A stretch of DNA of 64,000 bases, from assembly GCA_016715075.1 (NCBI GenBank), contig JADKBK010000024.1, forward strand, positions 7,152 to 71,151, written 5' to 3'. The position numbers were made by a program, and so were the translations under genes. The notes beneath the pieces are model-generated. The model did no database searches and was not told where the DNA came from. It saw nothing but the letters and a program-made list of their open reading frames with translations. Shown piece by piece: positions 1-10,739 of this stretch. Each line of letters starts with the position of its first letter. Positions within the stretch are counted from its first letter, which is position 1. This stretch comes from Bacteroidales bacterium. GTDB taxonomy: Bacteria > Bacteroidota > Bacteroidia > Bacteroidales > VadinHA17.

Positions 1-1090
1 AAATCTTCAGGCCTGCTGCCCCGTCACAAACAAACAGTAAATTGCCGTCAATGCCCAATCCATGAGGGTTAAACATCGGATAAGATTTCACCAGGTAGGG
101 ATTAGTGACAGAGGATATATCAATAACCTCCAGCAGGTTCTGCCCGTTAGTACACATTGTACCTGTTCGCAGGGTAACGTAGGCATACTGTCCGTCAACA
201 ACCACGGGGTCGCATGCCGTTAAATGATCGTATGATGATATCTGGTTTGGCTTCGCGGGATTAACAAGATCGAAAATCAACAAACCTGTTGTGGTTCCAA
301 TAAATAAATTATTCCCGATGATTGAAAGTGTCTCCATATTCCGCGGTACATCAACACTGTCAATTATGGACATTTGAGACGCCGATTCAACATCCACTGT
401 CTTTAGTCTTGAGGGGATGGCAATAACATACAGGTATTGTTCATTCAGCATGAATCGGGCCATTGAGCCACCTACTCCGGCGCCTCCGGTCCAGTTGCCG
501 TTTGTTTCAGCCTTTAACATGAAGTCAAATTCACCATTGTAAATCATGCCGCCATATCCATTTTCATCTATTTCTTCGGTAATGGTTTTCACCGCCCACC
601 CAACAATAACTCCCTTTGAATTATCCACCATGGCATAAGGGAACATTCTGTCTCCCTCAGGAACAATTTCCGGGAATACATTCTTCAGACGACTGATCTC
701 GACAGGATTATTAACATCGCTGATATCAATAGAGAGCAGGTCAACATAGCTGTCAGCAAACAGTATGTTGCCACGGATGGCCATATCAACGTTTCCCACA
801 ATCTCGTAGAAAGCAATCTTCTCAGGTTCTGAGGGATTGGAATTGTCTATTACGTGTATCCCCTTTCCATACTCATTAACAAACAAGTACTGATCTTTGA
901 AGTATATTTTACCGGGATGTGAGATATCTATGGGTTCGCTTTTCTCAAAACTGCTGCGAAACTCTTTGAATGGCATATATACTGGTACATTTGCCTCATA
1001 GGTAATAAGTTCAACAGTCCTGTCATGGCAACTTGTCATTGAAGCTGCCAAAACAAGGAAGATGGCTACTGTTTTCAACAGATCTTTCAT
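1..1090 (-). CDS. LVIVD-repeat lipoprotein, 3' end beyond window
   Basis: An open frame runs from an ATG at 1090 to the left edge, about 363 codons without a stop, so the C-terminus is missing. The N-terminus (MKDLLKTVAIFLVLAASMTSC) has a lysine-containing n-region, a hydrophobic stretch and a cysteine after SMTS, fitting a lipoprotein signal. The rest contains repeated units with phrases such as YLFVNEYGKGIHVIDNS, NILFADSYVDLLSIDIS and LFIGTTTGLLIFDLVNP, the pattern of the LVIVD repeat family (predicted beta-propeller, surface or periplasmic). Its substrate is unknown. It is co-oriented with the serpin upstream, 77 bases away, so cotranscription is possible. The family call is firm; any function is not. 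Confidence 0.8.
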   Translation of the reverse strand, partial: MKDLLKTVAIFLVLAASMTSCHDRTVELITYEANVPVYMPFKEFRSSFEKSEPIDISHPGKIYFKDQYLFVNEYGKGIHVIDNSNPSEPEKIAFYEIVGNVDMAIRGNILFADSYVDLLSIDISDVNNPVEISRLKNVFPEIVPEGDRMFPYAMVDNSKGVIVGWAVKTITEEIDENGYGGMIYNGEFDFMLKAETNGNWTGGAGVGGSMARFMLNEQYLYVIAIPSRLKTVDVESASQMSIIDSVDVPRNMETLSIIGNNLFIGTTTGLLIFDLVNPAKPNQISSYDHLTACDPVVVDGQYAYVTLRTGTMCTNGQNLLEVIDISSVTNPYLVKSYPMFNPHGLGIDGNLLFVCDGAAGLKI

Positions 1091-1167
1091 ATGTTGGGTT
1101 TTTAAATGTTTTACCTGATTTTAATTTCAAACTCCGGTATCAAACTATATTATCCGAAAGCACAAAA

Positions 1168-2415
1168 CTATTCACCCAGCGGGTTAACTATTTGCCCGAT
1201 GAAAAGGAGTGCATTTGTTGTACGTTCGCGTATGGCAAATATAAAAGGCTTATCAATTATAAACTGTTTTGGCTGTGGAGGTTGACTTGTAACTTCAACT
1301 CCAATTGTTGTAACTGCAGCCGCCTCAGTGCCTTTCTCATCTACTTCCACGAAGGTATTCTGCTTTACAAAACTGACAAAAATTGAAGCATCGGAAATAC
1401 CCGAAAGGTTCGCCAGGCCGGGATTGAATGCATCGGTCATTCCCATGCTTTGAAGCTGATCGTTAAGAACCTTTTCGTATGAGAACTTGAATTTTGGCAT
1501 GTATACAATCATTTCTCCGTACTCCTGCTGTCCATCAAATGCAGATGTAATGGCATTCCACCTTTCTGACGTGAACGACTGGTTGAAGCTGGCAAGGGTT
1601 TCATCGGGCACAATAACTACCATTGTGAAGTTAGTACGACCGTATGGTAATTCAATAGCCTTGTAATTGTCTCCCGCTGCAACTTTGGATCCTGGTTTGC
1701 CATTCATTGTGGGTACATTGACTGAATTGCCTCCGGTGGGAAAGAAGGGTCTGTCCGATGTAAGAGTTTTATCGAACTGATAGCTCCAATCTCCCTTAAA
1801 GTAAAGAGCATTCATAAGAAACATTACTGCATCGTCTGATATCCCATCAAGCACTTTTGGGATTTTCCCATTTGTATTATCGCTGGCCCATTTATTTATA
1901 GTAGTAAGAGCAGATGGTAATGCAAAATCCAGACCATCTGTCTGTGCAGTGAAATCGGTGCTCATCGTATTAAGGAAAGGATCCTTAACGCTAAACGATT
2001 CCCGGTAGAAAATAGCATTTGCCAGGGTAAGTTTTACTTTTGGGTCAGCCTTCAGGAGTTGAGTTACAAGGCTCTTGTACACCTCATTTACCTCACCCAT
2101 ACTCATACCATCCGGATACCTCAGTGTTGTCTTTAATTGATCGTAAGTATCCCCACCGCAGCCGTTAAGAAGCATTATAAGAGCAGTGCTGGCACTCAGA
2201 GGCGATAGCATCAGGTTACTGTTTTCCTCAACAGCAACTTTTGTAAACAGCTCAATACCAAACTCATTACCATTCGCAATTACCTCAGGGGCATTAACAT
2301 TTAATTCCAGATTTTTTGGAGTCAGATCCGGTTTCTTATCAGGATTGTCTTTCGTACAGGAAGTGTATCCGGATATAAGGAACAAGCTAAGAAGTGCTAT
2401 TGCAGATTTTTTCAT
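1168..2415 (-). CDS. Serpin-family protease inhibitor, lipoprotein
   Basis: The 415-residue length matches a serpin core plus an export signal. The first 20 residues end in GYTSC, a plausible though imperfect lipobox, so the protein is probably membrane-anchored outside the cytoplasm. Serpin landmarks are present: LSPLSASTALIMLLNG near the N-terminus, LTLANAIFYRE, FLMNALYFKGDW, FTMVVIVPDE, and FIIDKPFIFAIRE near the C-terminus. The reactive-centre hinge reads EKGTEAAAVTT, with the Gly-Thr and small alanine residues typical of inhibitory members. Counting from the hinge glycine as P15 puts a Thr-Ser bond at P1-P1', which is only an estimate. In known serpins the loop is cleaved by a serine or cysteine protease that is then trapped. 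The target here is unknown, and no protease gene is adjacent. Confidence 0.93.
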   Translation of the reverse strand: MKKSAIALLSLFLISGYTSCTKDNPDKKPDLTPKNLELNVNAPEVIANGNEFGIELFTKVAVEENSNLMLSPLSASTALIMLLNGCGGDTYDQLKTTLRYPDGMSMGEVNEVYKSLVTQLLKADPKVKLTLANAIFYRESFSVKDPFLNTMSTDFTAQTDGLDFALPSALTTINKWASDNTNGKIPKVLDGISDDAVMFLMNALYFKGDWSYQFDKTLTSDRPFFPTGGNSVNVPTMNGKPGSKVAAGDNYKAIELPYGRTNFTMVVIVPDETLASFNQSFTSERWNAITSAFDGQQEYGEMIVYMPKFKFSYEKVLNDQLQSMGMTDAFNPGLANLSGISDASIFVSFVKQNTFVEVDEKGTEAAAVTTIGVEVTSQPPQPKQFIIDKPFIFAIRERTTNALLFIGQIVNPLGE

Positions 2416-3120
2416 ACAAGTTTTTTTATTTAGTATTCTTTGGAATCAATTTTACTGAAACTATTACATAATACGTAATAATTGAGTAAAACGCTACAGA
2501 GAGTATCAACCATCTTATTCACATCTTCATCTTCAAACCTATGGACTGTTTCTTTTCTTTTTCAAGGATGAATGATCTTTCATGGCAATACAATATTTTC
2601 TGTTAATATAAAAATAACTACATTTTAAAGGAATACAACTTTGTTACTACTGATGCGTTTGATTTCGATATATATCGTGCCGCGAAGTGGCACAATCCCT
2701 TCAGGGTTGCCAGAGGGTTTTCTTGTCTTTACCGTGGGTTGCACCCACGGTTATTCACATTAAACCCCTTCGGGGTTGAAACATCAATTCAAATCAAAAA
2801 AACAACCAGCACTTATAAAAAGCTTATTATCAATAATATAAAAATATCTTTTTCAAATTATTTCGTCAACTGTACAACTTTGCGATATTTTTTTACTTTT
2901 TATAATGTAAAAATATTTTACGGTTAACTGTAAAACATATTTACTATCGAGGTTCAGTCCCGTATATAATCAGCTTTATATCTGACACATACAATTATGG
3001 CATCATTTTAGTTCTAAATTCTATAACCTAAAAACAGAGTCAAATATCTGAGACCCGATGATTTGATTTTCAGATGCCAAATTAAACAATCAATAATACA
3101 AACAATAAATAAGTCAATAA
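2416..3120. other. Gene-free intergenic region with hairpin cluster
   Basis: This 705-base stretch separates the divergent serpin and permease genes. Only short open frames without recognisable protein features are present. It is AT-rich apart from the hairpin cluster at 2677-2777. Promoters for both flanking genes should lie here, but I see no perfect TAnnTTTG element close to either start; CAACTTTG near 2877 is a one-mismatch candidate for the permease side. Confidence 0.6.
2677..2777. repeat. Cluster of short palindromic hairpins, REP-like
   Basis: Four inverted repeats lie within about 100 bases: GTGCC/GGCAC (2677-2693), CCC-TTCA-GGG (2697-2706), a perfect 9-bp stem ACCGTGGGT/ACCCACGGT with a 3-base loop (2731-2751), and AACCCC-TTC-GGGGTT (2763-2777). 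Arrays of such GC-rich hairpins in AT-rich intergenic DNA are a recurring repeat type in Bacteroidota genomes. No transposase is nearby. A terminator role is unlikely because no T-tract follows the stems. Confidence 0.6.
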
Positions 3121-5445
3121 ATGATAGCAACGTATCTTAAATTGTCTTACAGGAGTATGATCAGTAAAAAGTACAACTCATTTATTTCAGTTTTAGGACT
3201 TGGCATTGGTATTGCAACAGCAATGTTAGTCGGAGCTTATATTGTTAATGAAAATAGTTTTGATAAATTTCATCAAAACTACAACCGGCTATACCGGATA
3301 GTAAACAAAACATCAAATACAACCAAACTTGATAAAGAATTTGCCCCTGTCTTAGTTAATGACACGCCGGGTGTGGAAAAAACCTGCAGGATGAATATGT
3401 TTACTGCTATGCTTGGCAGTGAAGCGAGTCCTGTAAATATTGACAGGCTGGCTATAGCTGATTCTACTTTTTTCCAGGTTTTCAGCTTCCCATTACTAAT
3501 AGGTTCGCCGGTTGAGGTACTGAATGGACCAAATAAAATAGTGCTTTCAAAATCACTGGCTGAAAAGTTGTTTCATAATACCTCAGCTCTGGGCAAACAG
3601 ATTAGAATAGACATGAAGGAGTACTGCACAGTTACCGGAATAATGCAGGATAGCCCTGGAAATTCCAGTATACAGCCTGATGCAGTTGTTTCACTATATA
3701 CAAAGGATCTATCATATACAGGAGGGGATTACTGGAATAATAACGGACATTTTCATATAGAACTATTTCAGTATTATATCATATTACGGAATGAATCTGA
3801 TACTCTGCATACTCTCGAATTCCTTCGTAACACCTACACTGAAAAGTGGGCAAAAGAGAACCCAAGTCTTGTACTTCAACCTTTCTCAACAATATATTCC
3901 ACCACAGGAATAGATGAGGCGGGAAATTTCAAACACTCAAATAAGAATCTGTTTATTTTATTGCTCTCTATTGGCATTATTGTGTTATTGCTGGCAATCA
4001 TAAATACAATTAATATTTTGCTTTCGGAAAGTTTAGAAGAGACGAAACTGGTCTGTATCCTGAAATCTACAGGAGCTGCAAAGCATAATATTGTATGGCA
4101 GGGCTTAAGTACTATTTTCCTCACACTGATTCTGGCTTTAGGCATAGCGCTATTCCTTGTGGACACAATATTGCCCTGGTTCAGTACAGAAGTTGACCGC
4201 CAGTTTAGCATAAAAACCTTTTTAAGTCTTCCCTACGTTTTATTTATGCTTGGAACCTTTATAGCACTAATTATCAGCATCGGGCTTTATCCTTCGATAC
4301 ACTTTTCAAAAGTTAACCCGATAGATCTTTTCAGAAAAAGCGGATTTAAAAATATCTCTTTTATTGGTATCTCAAGAGCTACCCTCGTATTTCAATTTAT
4401 GGTTACAATAGCCTTGCTTGTATCGGTAATAACAATTGTAAAACAAACCAGATTTGTAAAACAGCATCAATTGGGGTATAAACCGGATTATTTGCTGTTT
4501 ATCCCTGTTCATTATACTTTCAGTAAACAGACGCTGACAATAAAACAGGAATTACTTAAGAATCCGTCCATACTTCAGGCTACAGCATCATTTGGTGCAC
4601 CGGGGAATATTTATTTAATAAGCGATAACCAGGTGAATGAAAAGAAAATGCGCTATTGGGAGATCAACTCCGATGAAGATTTCTTTTCAACGCTTGGTAT
4701 AAAGCTAAAGGAAGGTCGATTCTTTTTAACGGGTGAAAAAGGGAGGGCATATATTGTGAATGAAGCGTTTTACAAAGAGGCAGGGTTTAAAGATCTTACG
4801 ACGGCAACCTGCAGAACAATCCCGATAGTTGGAGTCGTGGAAGATTTCAATACAGAATCTTTACATAACGAAATGCAGCCTGGAGCGATCTTTCTTACAG
4901 ATGAAGATTTGGTATGTCTGAGCCTGAGAATTTCTTCGGAAAATGTAGATAAAACACTGGATTATATAAGAAAAGTCTGGATGAGCATATGCCCGGCTAT
5001 CACTCTGAATTTTTCTTTCTACGACGACATGATCGAGCAGCAATATCAGCAGGAGAAAAGACTAACAGCCACGATTGGTGCGGCATCAGTAATAGCGATT
5101 TTTATCAGTTGCCTGGGGTTGTTAAGCATGATATTATTTGCTGTTAAACGCCGGACCAAGGAAATCGGGATCCGAAAAATCAATGGAGCCAAAGTTTCTG
5201 AGGTGATGTTAATGCTGAATAATGAATTTATAAAATGGGTAATTATTTCTTTTGTAGTTACCACACCTGTTATCTATTATGCTATGCACAAATGGCTTCG
5301 GCATTTTGCCTATAAAACCGACTTAAGCTGGTGGATCTTCGCTTCAGCCGGACTGATGGCACTTTCTATAGCATTATTAACAGTCAGCTGGCAGAGCTGG
5401 CGGGCAGCAACAAGGAATCCGGTGGAAGCATTGAGATATGAATAA
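3121..5445 (+). CDS. ABC transporter permease, MacB/FtsX type (copy 1)
   Basis: The 774-residue protein has the two-half layout of Bacteroidota FtsX-like permeases: an N-terminal membrane helix (about 20-42), a periplasmic MacB-type domain, a central helix cluster (about 280-400), a second periplasmic domain, and C-terminal helices (about 655-770). Diagnostic strings are KRRTKEIGIRKINGA before the last helices and RNPVEALRYE at the end. Relatives act with an ATP-binding subunit in lipid, lipoprotein or peptide handling at the inner membrane. No ATPase gene is next to this array, so the partner must be encoded elsewhere. It is the first of three tandem paralogues, 64 bases upstream of the second. 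Confidence 0.9.
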   Translation: MIATYLKLSYRSMISKKYNSFISVLGLGIGIATAMLVGAYIVNENSFDKFHQNYNRLYRIVNKTSNTTKLDKEFAPVLVNDTPGVEKTCRMNMFTAMLGSEASPVNIDRLAIADSTFFQVFSFPLLIGSPVEVLNGPNKIVLSKSLAEKLFHNTSALGKQIRIDMKEYCTVTGIMQDSPGNSSIQPDAVVSLYTKDLSYTGGDYWNNNGHFHIELFQYYIILRNESDTLHTLEFLRNTYTEKWAKENPSLVLQPFSTIYSTTGIDEAGNFKHSNKNLFILLLSIGIIVLLLAIINTINILLSESLEETKLVCILKSTGAAKHNIVWQGLSTIFLTLILALGIALFLVDTILPWFSTEVDRQFSIKTFLSLPYVLFMLGTFIALIISIGLYPSIHFSKVNPIDLFRKSGFKNISFIGISRATLVFQFMVTIALLVSVITIVKQTRFVKQHQLGYKPDYLLFIPVHYTFSKQTLTIKQELLKNPSILQATASFGAPGNIYLISDNQVNEKKMRYWEINSDEDFFSTLGIKLKEGRFFLTGEKGRAYIVNEAFYKEAGFKDLTTATCRTIPIVGVVEDFNTESLHNEMQPGAIFLTDEDLVCLSLRISSENVDKTLDYIRKVWMSICPAITLNFSFYDDMIEQQYQQEKRLTATIGAASVIAIFISCLGLLSMILFAVKRRTKEIGIRKINGAKVSEVMLMLNNEFIKWVIISFVVTTPVIYYAMHKWLRHFAYKTDLSWWIFASAGLMALSIALLTVSWQSWRAATRNPVEALRYE

Positions 5446-5509
5446 TGCCTGTGGATAAATAATACATATGACGAAGTAATGAGATTAGAACATAAACTGA
5501 ATTTTTAAC

Positions 5510-7912
5510 ATGAACAAAAATCACTTGACCAGTTTAAAAGTGGCCTTCCGTTATTTTACAGCTGCCGACCGGTATTCAATTCTGAACATAATCGGGTTGA
5601 CCATCGGGATCTCTTTGTTTGTTCTGATGGTTATGCTGCTTTATTATGAACTCTCATTTGATGCTTTTCATCCCAACAGAAAAAAGATTTTGCAGGTTTG
5701 TGAACATGATCTTAAATCAGGTGAATATTCAGCATACTCGGCAATCCCATTATCGCTTACTCTGAAAAACGATTTCACTGAGGTAAAATACGTAACAGGA
5801 ATTTGGAGGGTTCTAAGGGAAAACAATAAGGTTAATTATAAAAATGTTGAATATTCCGGATTTACAGGAGCTTCAATAGAACCTGATTTTTTTAATATTT
5901 TCAATTACAGGATTGTTCTTGGAAATGTAAGCACATTGTTAAAAGAACCTGATAAAATTGCTATATCAAAATCTCTGGCGTCAAAGATCTTTGGTAAGGC
6001 AGATCCTATTGGTGAAGTTGTTTCATTCTATAATTTTTCGTTTACTGTTTCGCATGTATTCAGTGATATACCTCAAAACTCATCAGTGCATTTTGATGTG
6101 CTATTCTCAGATAAAATAAGAGAAAAAATTAATCCTGATTTTAAAGTTGCATGGTGGAATAATGGGATGATAACATACGTTATCCTGCAGGATGGAACTT
6201 CAGAAGAAGAATTCAACCAGCACCTGAAGGAGATTCCTTCACGCTATTATCCTGATTTTTTAAAAGGACGTAGTACATATTTTACTGCTCCTTTCTATAA
6301 ATCGCATTTTAACACCTCATTAACAGGGCAATCTGCCGTTTCCTATACATATATTATTCTTCTGGGTGGCATATCTTTCATTATACTTCTTATTGCATGT
6401 GTCAATTACATTAATCTTACACTGGCCCGGGCTTTTAAAATGAATATTGATGCAGGGATCCGACGTATTGCAGGTGCTGGTTCAGGACATATTATCTCGA
6501 TTCAGATCTGGATTTCTCTTTTGACTGTATTTGCTGCGTTGCTTTTAACACTTCCACTGAGCAGTTTATTTCTCCCACTGTTTGAGAAATTAGCTGAAAG
6601 GTCACTTGCAAGTCAGGAAAACAATCTTACCGTATGGGTATTTACGATAATCATTTCTCTTATTGTTGCGATCATTTCAGGATTTATACCAGGCTATACT
6701 TTTTCAAAAGTTGTCCCGGTGCAAATCATAAAAACCAAAGGTTCATATTCCAAAATCAATAAAGGAGTACATAATGGGTTACTTGTTTTCCAGTTTTCAC
6801 TTGCCATAGCGCTTATTATTGTACAATTTTTCATTACAAGACAAATAATATTTATGAAGAATGCCGATCTGGGATATGATATTGACAATCTGATTGCAAT
6901 TGATCTAAGAGGTATTGATTTGAAACGGGAAGATAAATTCAGCAAAGCCAGGATTTACAATACCGAATTGGAAAGACAAGGAGTAAGTTTAGGTCTGGTA
7001 GCAGGAAGCATCACAGAAGATGTTCCTGGATTTTATTTTGAGAACTCATTTACTGTAAATCCTATTGACGCTTCTATAGATGAATGTCTTATAGTGTCAA
7101 CTGCTGTGGATGAAAATTTCATAAAGGTATTCGGAATGAGTATTGTTGAAGGGCGGTTTTTCTCAGATAAATATAGTACAGATAAAGAAGCGTTTATCAT
7201 AAACGAAACTGCTATGAAGCAGATCGGATGGAAGAATATCGATGGCAAATTTTTAAAACTTGGTCACGAATATTCAAAATGTCCTGTAGTTGGCGTAATG
7301 AAAGATATTCATCCTACCACTCTTAAGGAACCTATTCCTCCAATGCTATATCGTTTTGGCATTCAAAATAATTTTCCTGCCTTCCTGACTCTAAGGGTAC
7401 TGCCTCAGAATGAAAAACAATCTATTGACTTGATAAAAAAAATCTGGGCTTCAATATTTCCTGATACTCCATTTAGCTTTTTGAATGTCAGGGAAACCTA
7501 TTACAAAAATTATGCTGAAGAACAACGGTTATCAAAAATAACCAGGATTTTTGCGGTGCTCGCTATTTTACTCTCCCTGCTTGGCCTTTACGGCTTAATA
7601 ACATTCTATTCAGAAAGAAGAGTAAAAGAGATTGGAATCCGGAAAATTAATGGCGCCAAAGTCTTTGAAATACTGGCAATGCTCAACCTTGACTTTTTCA
7701 AATTGCTTGCAATTGCATTCATAGTTGCTTGTCCGGTTGCCTGGTACACCATGTTTAAATGGCTTGAAAACTTTGCTTACAAATCCAGTCTGGCCTGGTG
7801 GATTTTTATGCTTGCCGGCTTAATTATTTCTGGCATTGCAATGTTAACAATGAGCTGGCAGAGCTGGCAGGCTGCAACAAGGAATCCGGTGGAGGCATTG
7901 AGGTATGAATAA
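5510..7912 (+). CDS. ABC transporter permease, MacB/FtsX type (copy 2)
   Basis: This 800-residue paralogue of the preceding gene has the same architecture: an N-terminal helix (about 22-45), MacB-like periplasmic domain, central helices (about 278-410), second periplasmic domain, and a terminal helix set after RRVKEIGIRKINGAK. The last residues are again RNPVEALRYE, and the 3' ends of the copies are close even at the DNA level (GGAATCCGGTGGA is shared by all three). This suggests duplication with local sequence homogenisation. It appears intact. The substrate is unknown, and a cognate ATPase is not in the window. Confidence 0.9.
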   Translation: MNKNHLTSLKVAFRYFTAADRYSILNIIGLTIGISLFVLMVMLLYYELSFDAFHPNRKKILQVCEHDLKSGEYSAYSAIPLSLTLKNDFTEVKYVTGIWRVLRENNKVNYKNVEYSGFTGASIEPDFFNIFNYRIVLGNVSTLLKEPDKIAISKSLASKIFGKADPIGEVVSFYNFSFTVSHVFSDIPQNSSVHFDVLFSDKIREKINPDFKVAWWNNGMITYVILQDGTSEEEFNQHLKEIPSRYYPDFLKGRSTYFTAPFYKSHFNTSLTGQSAVSYTYIILLGGISFIILLIACVNYINLTLARAFKMNIDAGIRRIAGAGSGHIISIQIWISLLTVFAALLLTLPLSSLFLPLFEKLAERSLASQENNLTVWVFTIIISLIVAIISGFIPGYTFSKVVPVQIIKTKGSYSKINKGVHNGLLVFQFSLAIALIIVQFFITRQIIFMKNADLGYDIDNLIAIDLRGIDLKREDKFSKARIYNTELERQGVSLGLVAGSITEDVPGFYFENSFTVNPIDASIDECLIVSTAVDENFIKVFGMSIVEGRFFSDKYSTDKEAFIINETAMKQIGWKNIDGKFLKLGHEYSKCPVVGVMKDIHPTTLKEPIPPMLYRFGIQNNFPAFLTLRVLPQNEKQSIDLIKKIWASIFPDTPFSFLNVRETYYKNYAEEQRLSKITRIFAVLAILLSLLGLYGLITFYSERRVKEIGIRKINGAKVFEILAMLNLDFFKLLAIAFIVACPVAWYTMFKWLENFAYKSSLAWWIFMLAGLIISGIAMLTMSWQSWQAATRNPVEALRYE

Positions 7913-7991
7913 AATTGAACTGTGAATTATTCAATTGAATGCGACTATAACTATATAAGAAATATCATTTGCACAATAAAAAGATCAGAAT

Positions 7992-10390
7992 ATGTTCTTT
8001 TATTACCTAAAATTCGCTTTTCTAAATCTCAGAAGGCATAGATTATTTAGTCTTATTAATATTCTGGGATTATCAATTGGGTTAACCAGCTGTCTGCTGG
8101 CATGCCTGTTCATACAGGACGAATTAAAATATGACAAACACTTCACTAATACAAAATCTGTATATCGACTTGTAGGCAATAATTTTGACGGCCTAAATAT
8201 CACTTACACTCAACCGGCTGTTCTCCTAACATTGCTATTGGAGAAATGTCCTGAAATTGAAAGTGGAAACTGTATTATCAGGCAAGTCTTAAATATTGGT
8301 TATAACCAGAAACATTTTATTGAAAATAATTTTATCTATTCTGATTCAAACTTCTTTAAATTTTATGGTTGGAAATTGCTGACAGGAAATCCTGATAATG
8401 TTCTTAATGCCCCATCAACGGTTGTTATTTCAGCAAAGAAAGCAAGAGAACTATTTGGGAATGAGGACCCTGTCGGCAAACAGCTTACACTTGAACTTTC
8501 TCATGTACTTACTGTTACAGGTGTATTTAAAGATATTCCATCACAATCGCAAATAAAAGCTGATTTTATTGCATCCAAATCAACACTTCAAACTTTTAGT
8601 CCTGAAGTGCTTACCATGTGGGGCAATTTTGGCTCATCATTAAGCCTGAAACCATTACCAGGTGTTAATCTTCCGGATCTTATGGAAAAAGTTAGCCAAC
8701 TATGGAATAACAATCCTCTAAATGAATGTTGCGGAGAGAAAGGTCCCAATGTTCATCTTAAACTTCAACAGTTTAACGAGGTTTATTTCCAAACAATAAC
8801 CATGAATGGAGAAAAGTTTGGTAACAGCATTTATATCATTGGTTTTTCAGTTATTGCAGGCATACTCCTGATTATTGCCCTTTTTAATTATATCAACCTT
8901 TCGATTGCACAAATTGCCAACCGCTTTTTAGAAGCCGGTGTAAAAAAGGTTGCAGGAGCAAGTTCAACAAATCTATATAAGCAACTGCTTATAGAAACAT
9001 CAATGTATGTTTTTATAGCTATTTTTTTAAGTAACTTCCTTTTAGAGACAGTACTGCCAGGATTCAATTCTTTTACCGGGAAGAACATAGAATTCGCACT
9101 TTTCACAAATCCGTTCTTCTTAGTTTTTAACATAGCCATTTTTCTATTTACTACAATGTCGACCAGTTTATATCCTGCTCTGTATTTTGCAAGGATACAA
9201 CCATTAGCTGCAATAAATTCTGGTAAGTATTGTTTGTCCTCAACGTTGGGAAAAAGGAGTTACTTCTGGGATATAATGGTCACTACACAATTTGCATTGA
9301 CTATATTTTTAATTGTTTCAGCATTAATGGTAAATAAACAATTGTACTTTATTCGAAATACTGATTCAGGCTTTGTTCGTGAAAATGTTATCAGTATTGA
9401 GAACGGGTGGAATAGCTCATTAGAAAAAAGATATCATTTGTATAAAGAAAAGATATTGAACCTACCTGAAGTAATAAAGGTTTCCTCTGGTTTAAATGTT
9501 CCTCCTGACCGGATTTGGAATTCCGGAGCTCCGAGAATGGTAAATAGTCCTTCTAAAAGTATAAATAATTGTGGCTTTGTTTCTGTAGATTATGATTATT
9601 TCAAAGTGTTAGGCTGCAAAATTACCGAAGGAAGAGATTTTGACAAGAGCTTAAATACTGATGATAATAAATGTATTATTTCAGAGACTTTCAGGAGAAA
9701 AATGGGAGAAAAGGATCCTATTGGCATAGTACTGGATCAACTGTGGGAAGAGAAAAAGCGAGAAATCATAGGAGTAGTAAATGATATTAATTTCAACACT
9801 CTGCACGACGAAATAAAACCTGAAATCTTCTTATTGCACCATAGTCTCCCTAGCCACTACCACATACTTGTCAAGTTTAAGACTGCAAATACGGCATCAT
9901 TATTAATGAAGCTCGAAAAAATCTGGACAGAGATGGCTCCAGAAGAACCTTTTACTTATTTCTTCCTTGATGAAAAATTCGAGAGCAATTACAGAAAGGA
10001 GATTCAGGTAGCTAAAATATTGAATATCCTTACAGGAGTGGCAATATTTTATGTTGTCTTGGATTATTTGGTTTAGCATGAGTTGTGGTAAATAACCGAA
10101 CTAAATAAATCGGTATACGGAAGATAAACGGAGCATCTGTAATAAAGATCCTCTACCTTATTAACAAACCATTTATTCAATGGATTACCATAGCTTACAT
10201 AGTAGCTTGCCCGATGGCACTCTGGGTAATTCAAGGGTGGTTGCAGGATTTTGCTTATAAAACAAAAATCAGTTGGTGGATTTTTGTTTTAGCTGGATTT
10301 ATGTCTTTATGGATTGCTTTGTTAACAGCCAGTTACCAATCAATCAGGGCAGCAACGAGGAATCCGGTGGAGGCATTGAGGTATGAGTGA
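7992..10390 (+). pseudogene. ABC transporter permease, MacB/FtsX type (copy 3), degraded
   Basis: The frame from 7992 encodes 694 residues homologous to the first two permeases but stops at 10074-10076 just as the last membrane domain begins. The missing C-terminus continues downstream in another frame: CLGLFGLA, then VVVNNRTK, then IGIRKINGASVIKIL and finally RNPVEALRYE ending at 10390. Restoring it needs a one-base frame change near 10050 and removal of two in-frame stops, TGA at 10079-10081 and TAA at 10106-10108 (the second where the copies have the Glu of KEIGIRKINGA). Three lesions in about 60 bases point to real decay rather than one read error. A truncated product lacking the last three helices could still be made. 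Confidence 0.88.
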
Positions 10391-10739
10391 TTTAGATTAA
10401 ACAGGTCAACCCTGCGGGCCTGCCTGCAGAAACATCTTTCAATAATAATAATCGCATATTGACTGATTAATCATAGATGGAACATTACCAATGATCACGA
10501 TTTGCTTAGCATTTACGTAACAAATCCGTATAGCTTTTCAACCGTCTGGAGAAAGTATTGTTGTTGTGTTCAGGATAGAATCGGACGGCTCCGGACATTA
10601 CTACCGGACTGTTTTATTCCAGCCCGATAAATCCAGTCGATTATATTACTGATTCATTTATTAAACAATAAATTTAATTTATTTGATATATATTTTGATT
10701 TTATTAATATATATTTTATTTTTGTTAAAACCCTTTTAA
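10391..10739. other. AT-rich intergenic region
   Basis: The 349-base spacer between the pseudogene and the zinc-ribbon gene has no supported gene. A weak hairpin TCCGG/CCGGA (10590-10608) followed by CTGTTTTATT could be a poor terminator. The last 80 bases before the next gene are almost pure A/T and probably hold its promoter, but no clear TAnnTTTG element was found. Confidence 0.45.
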
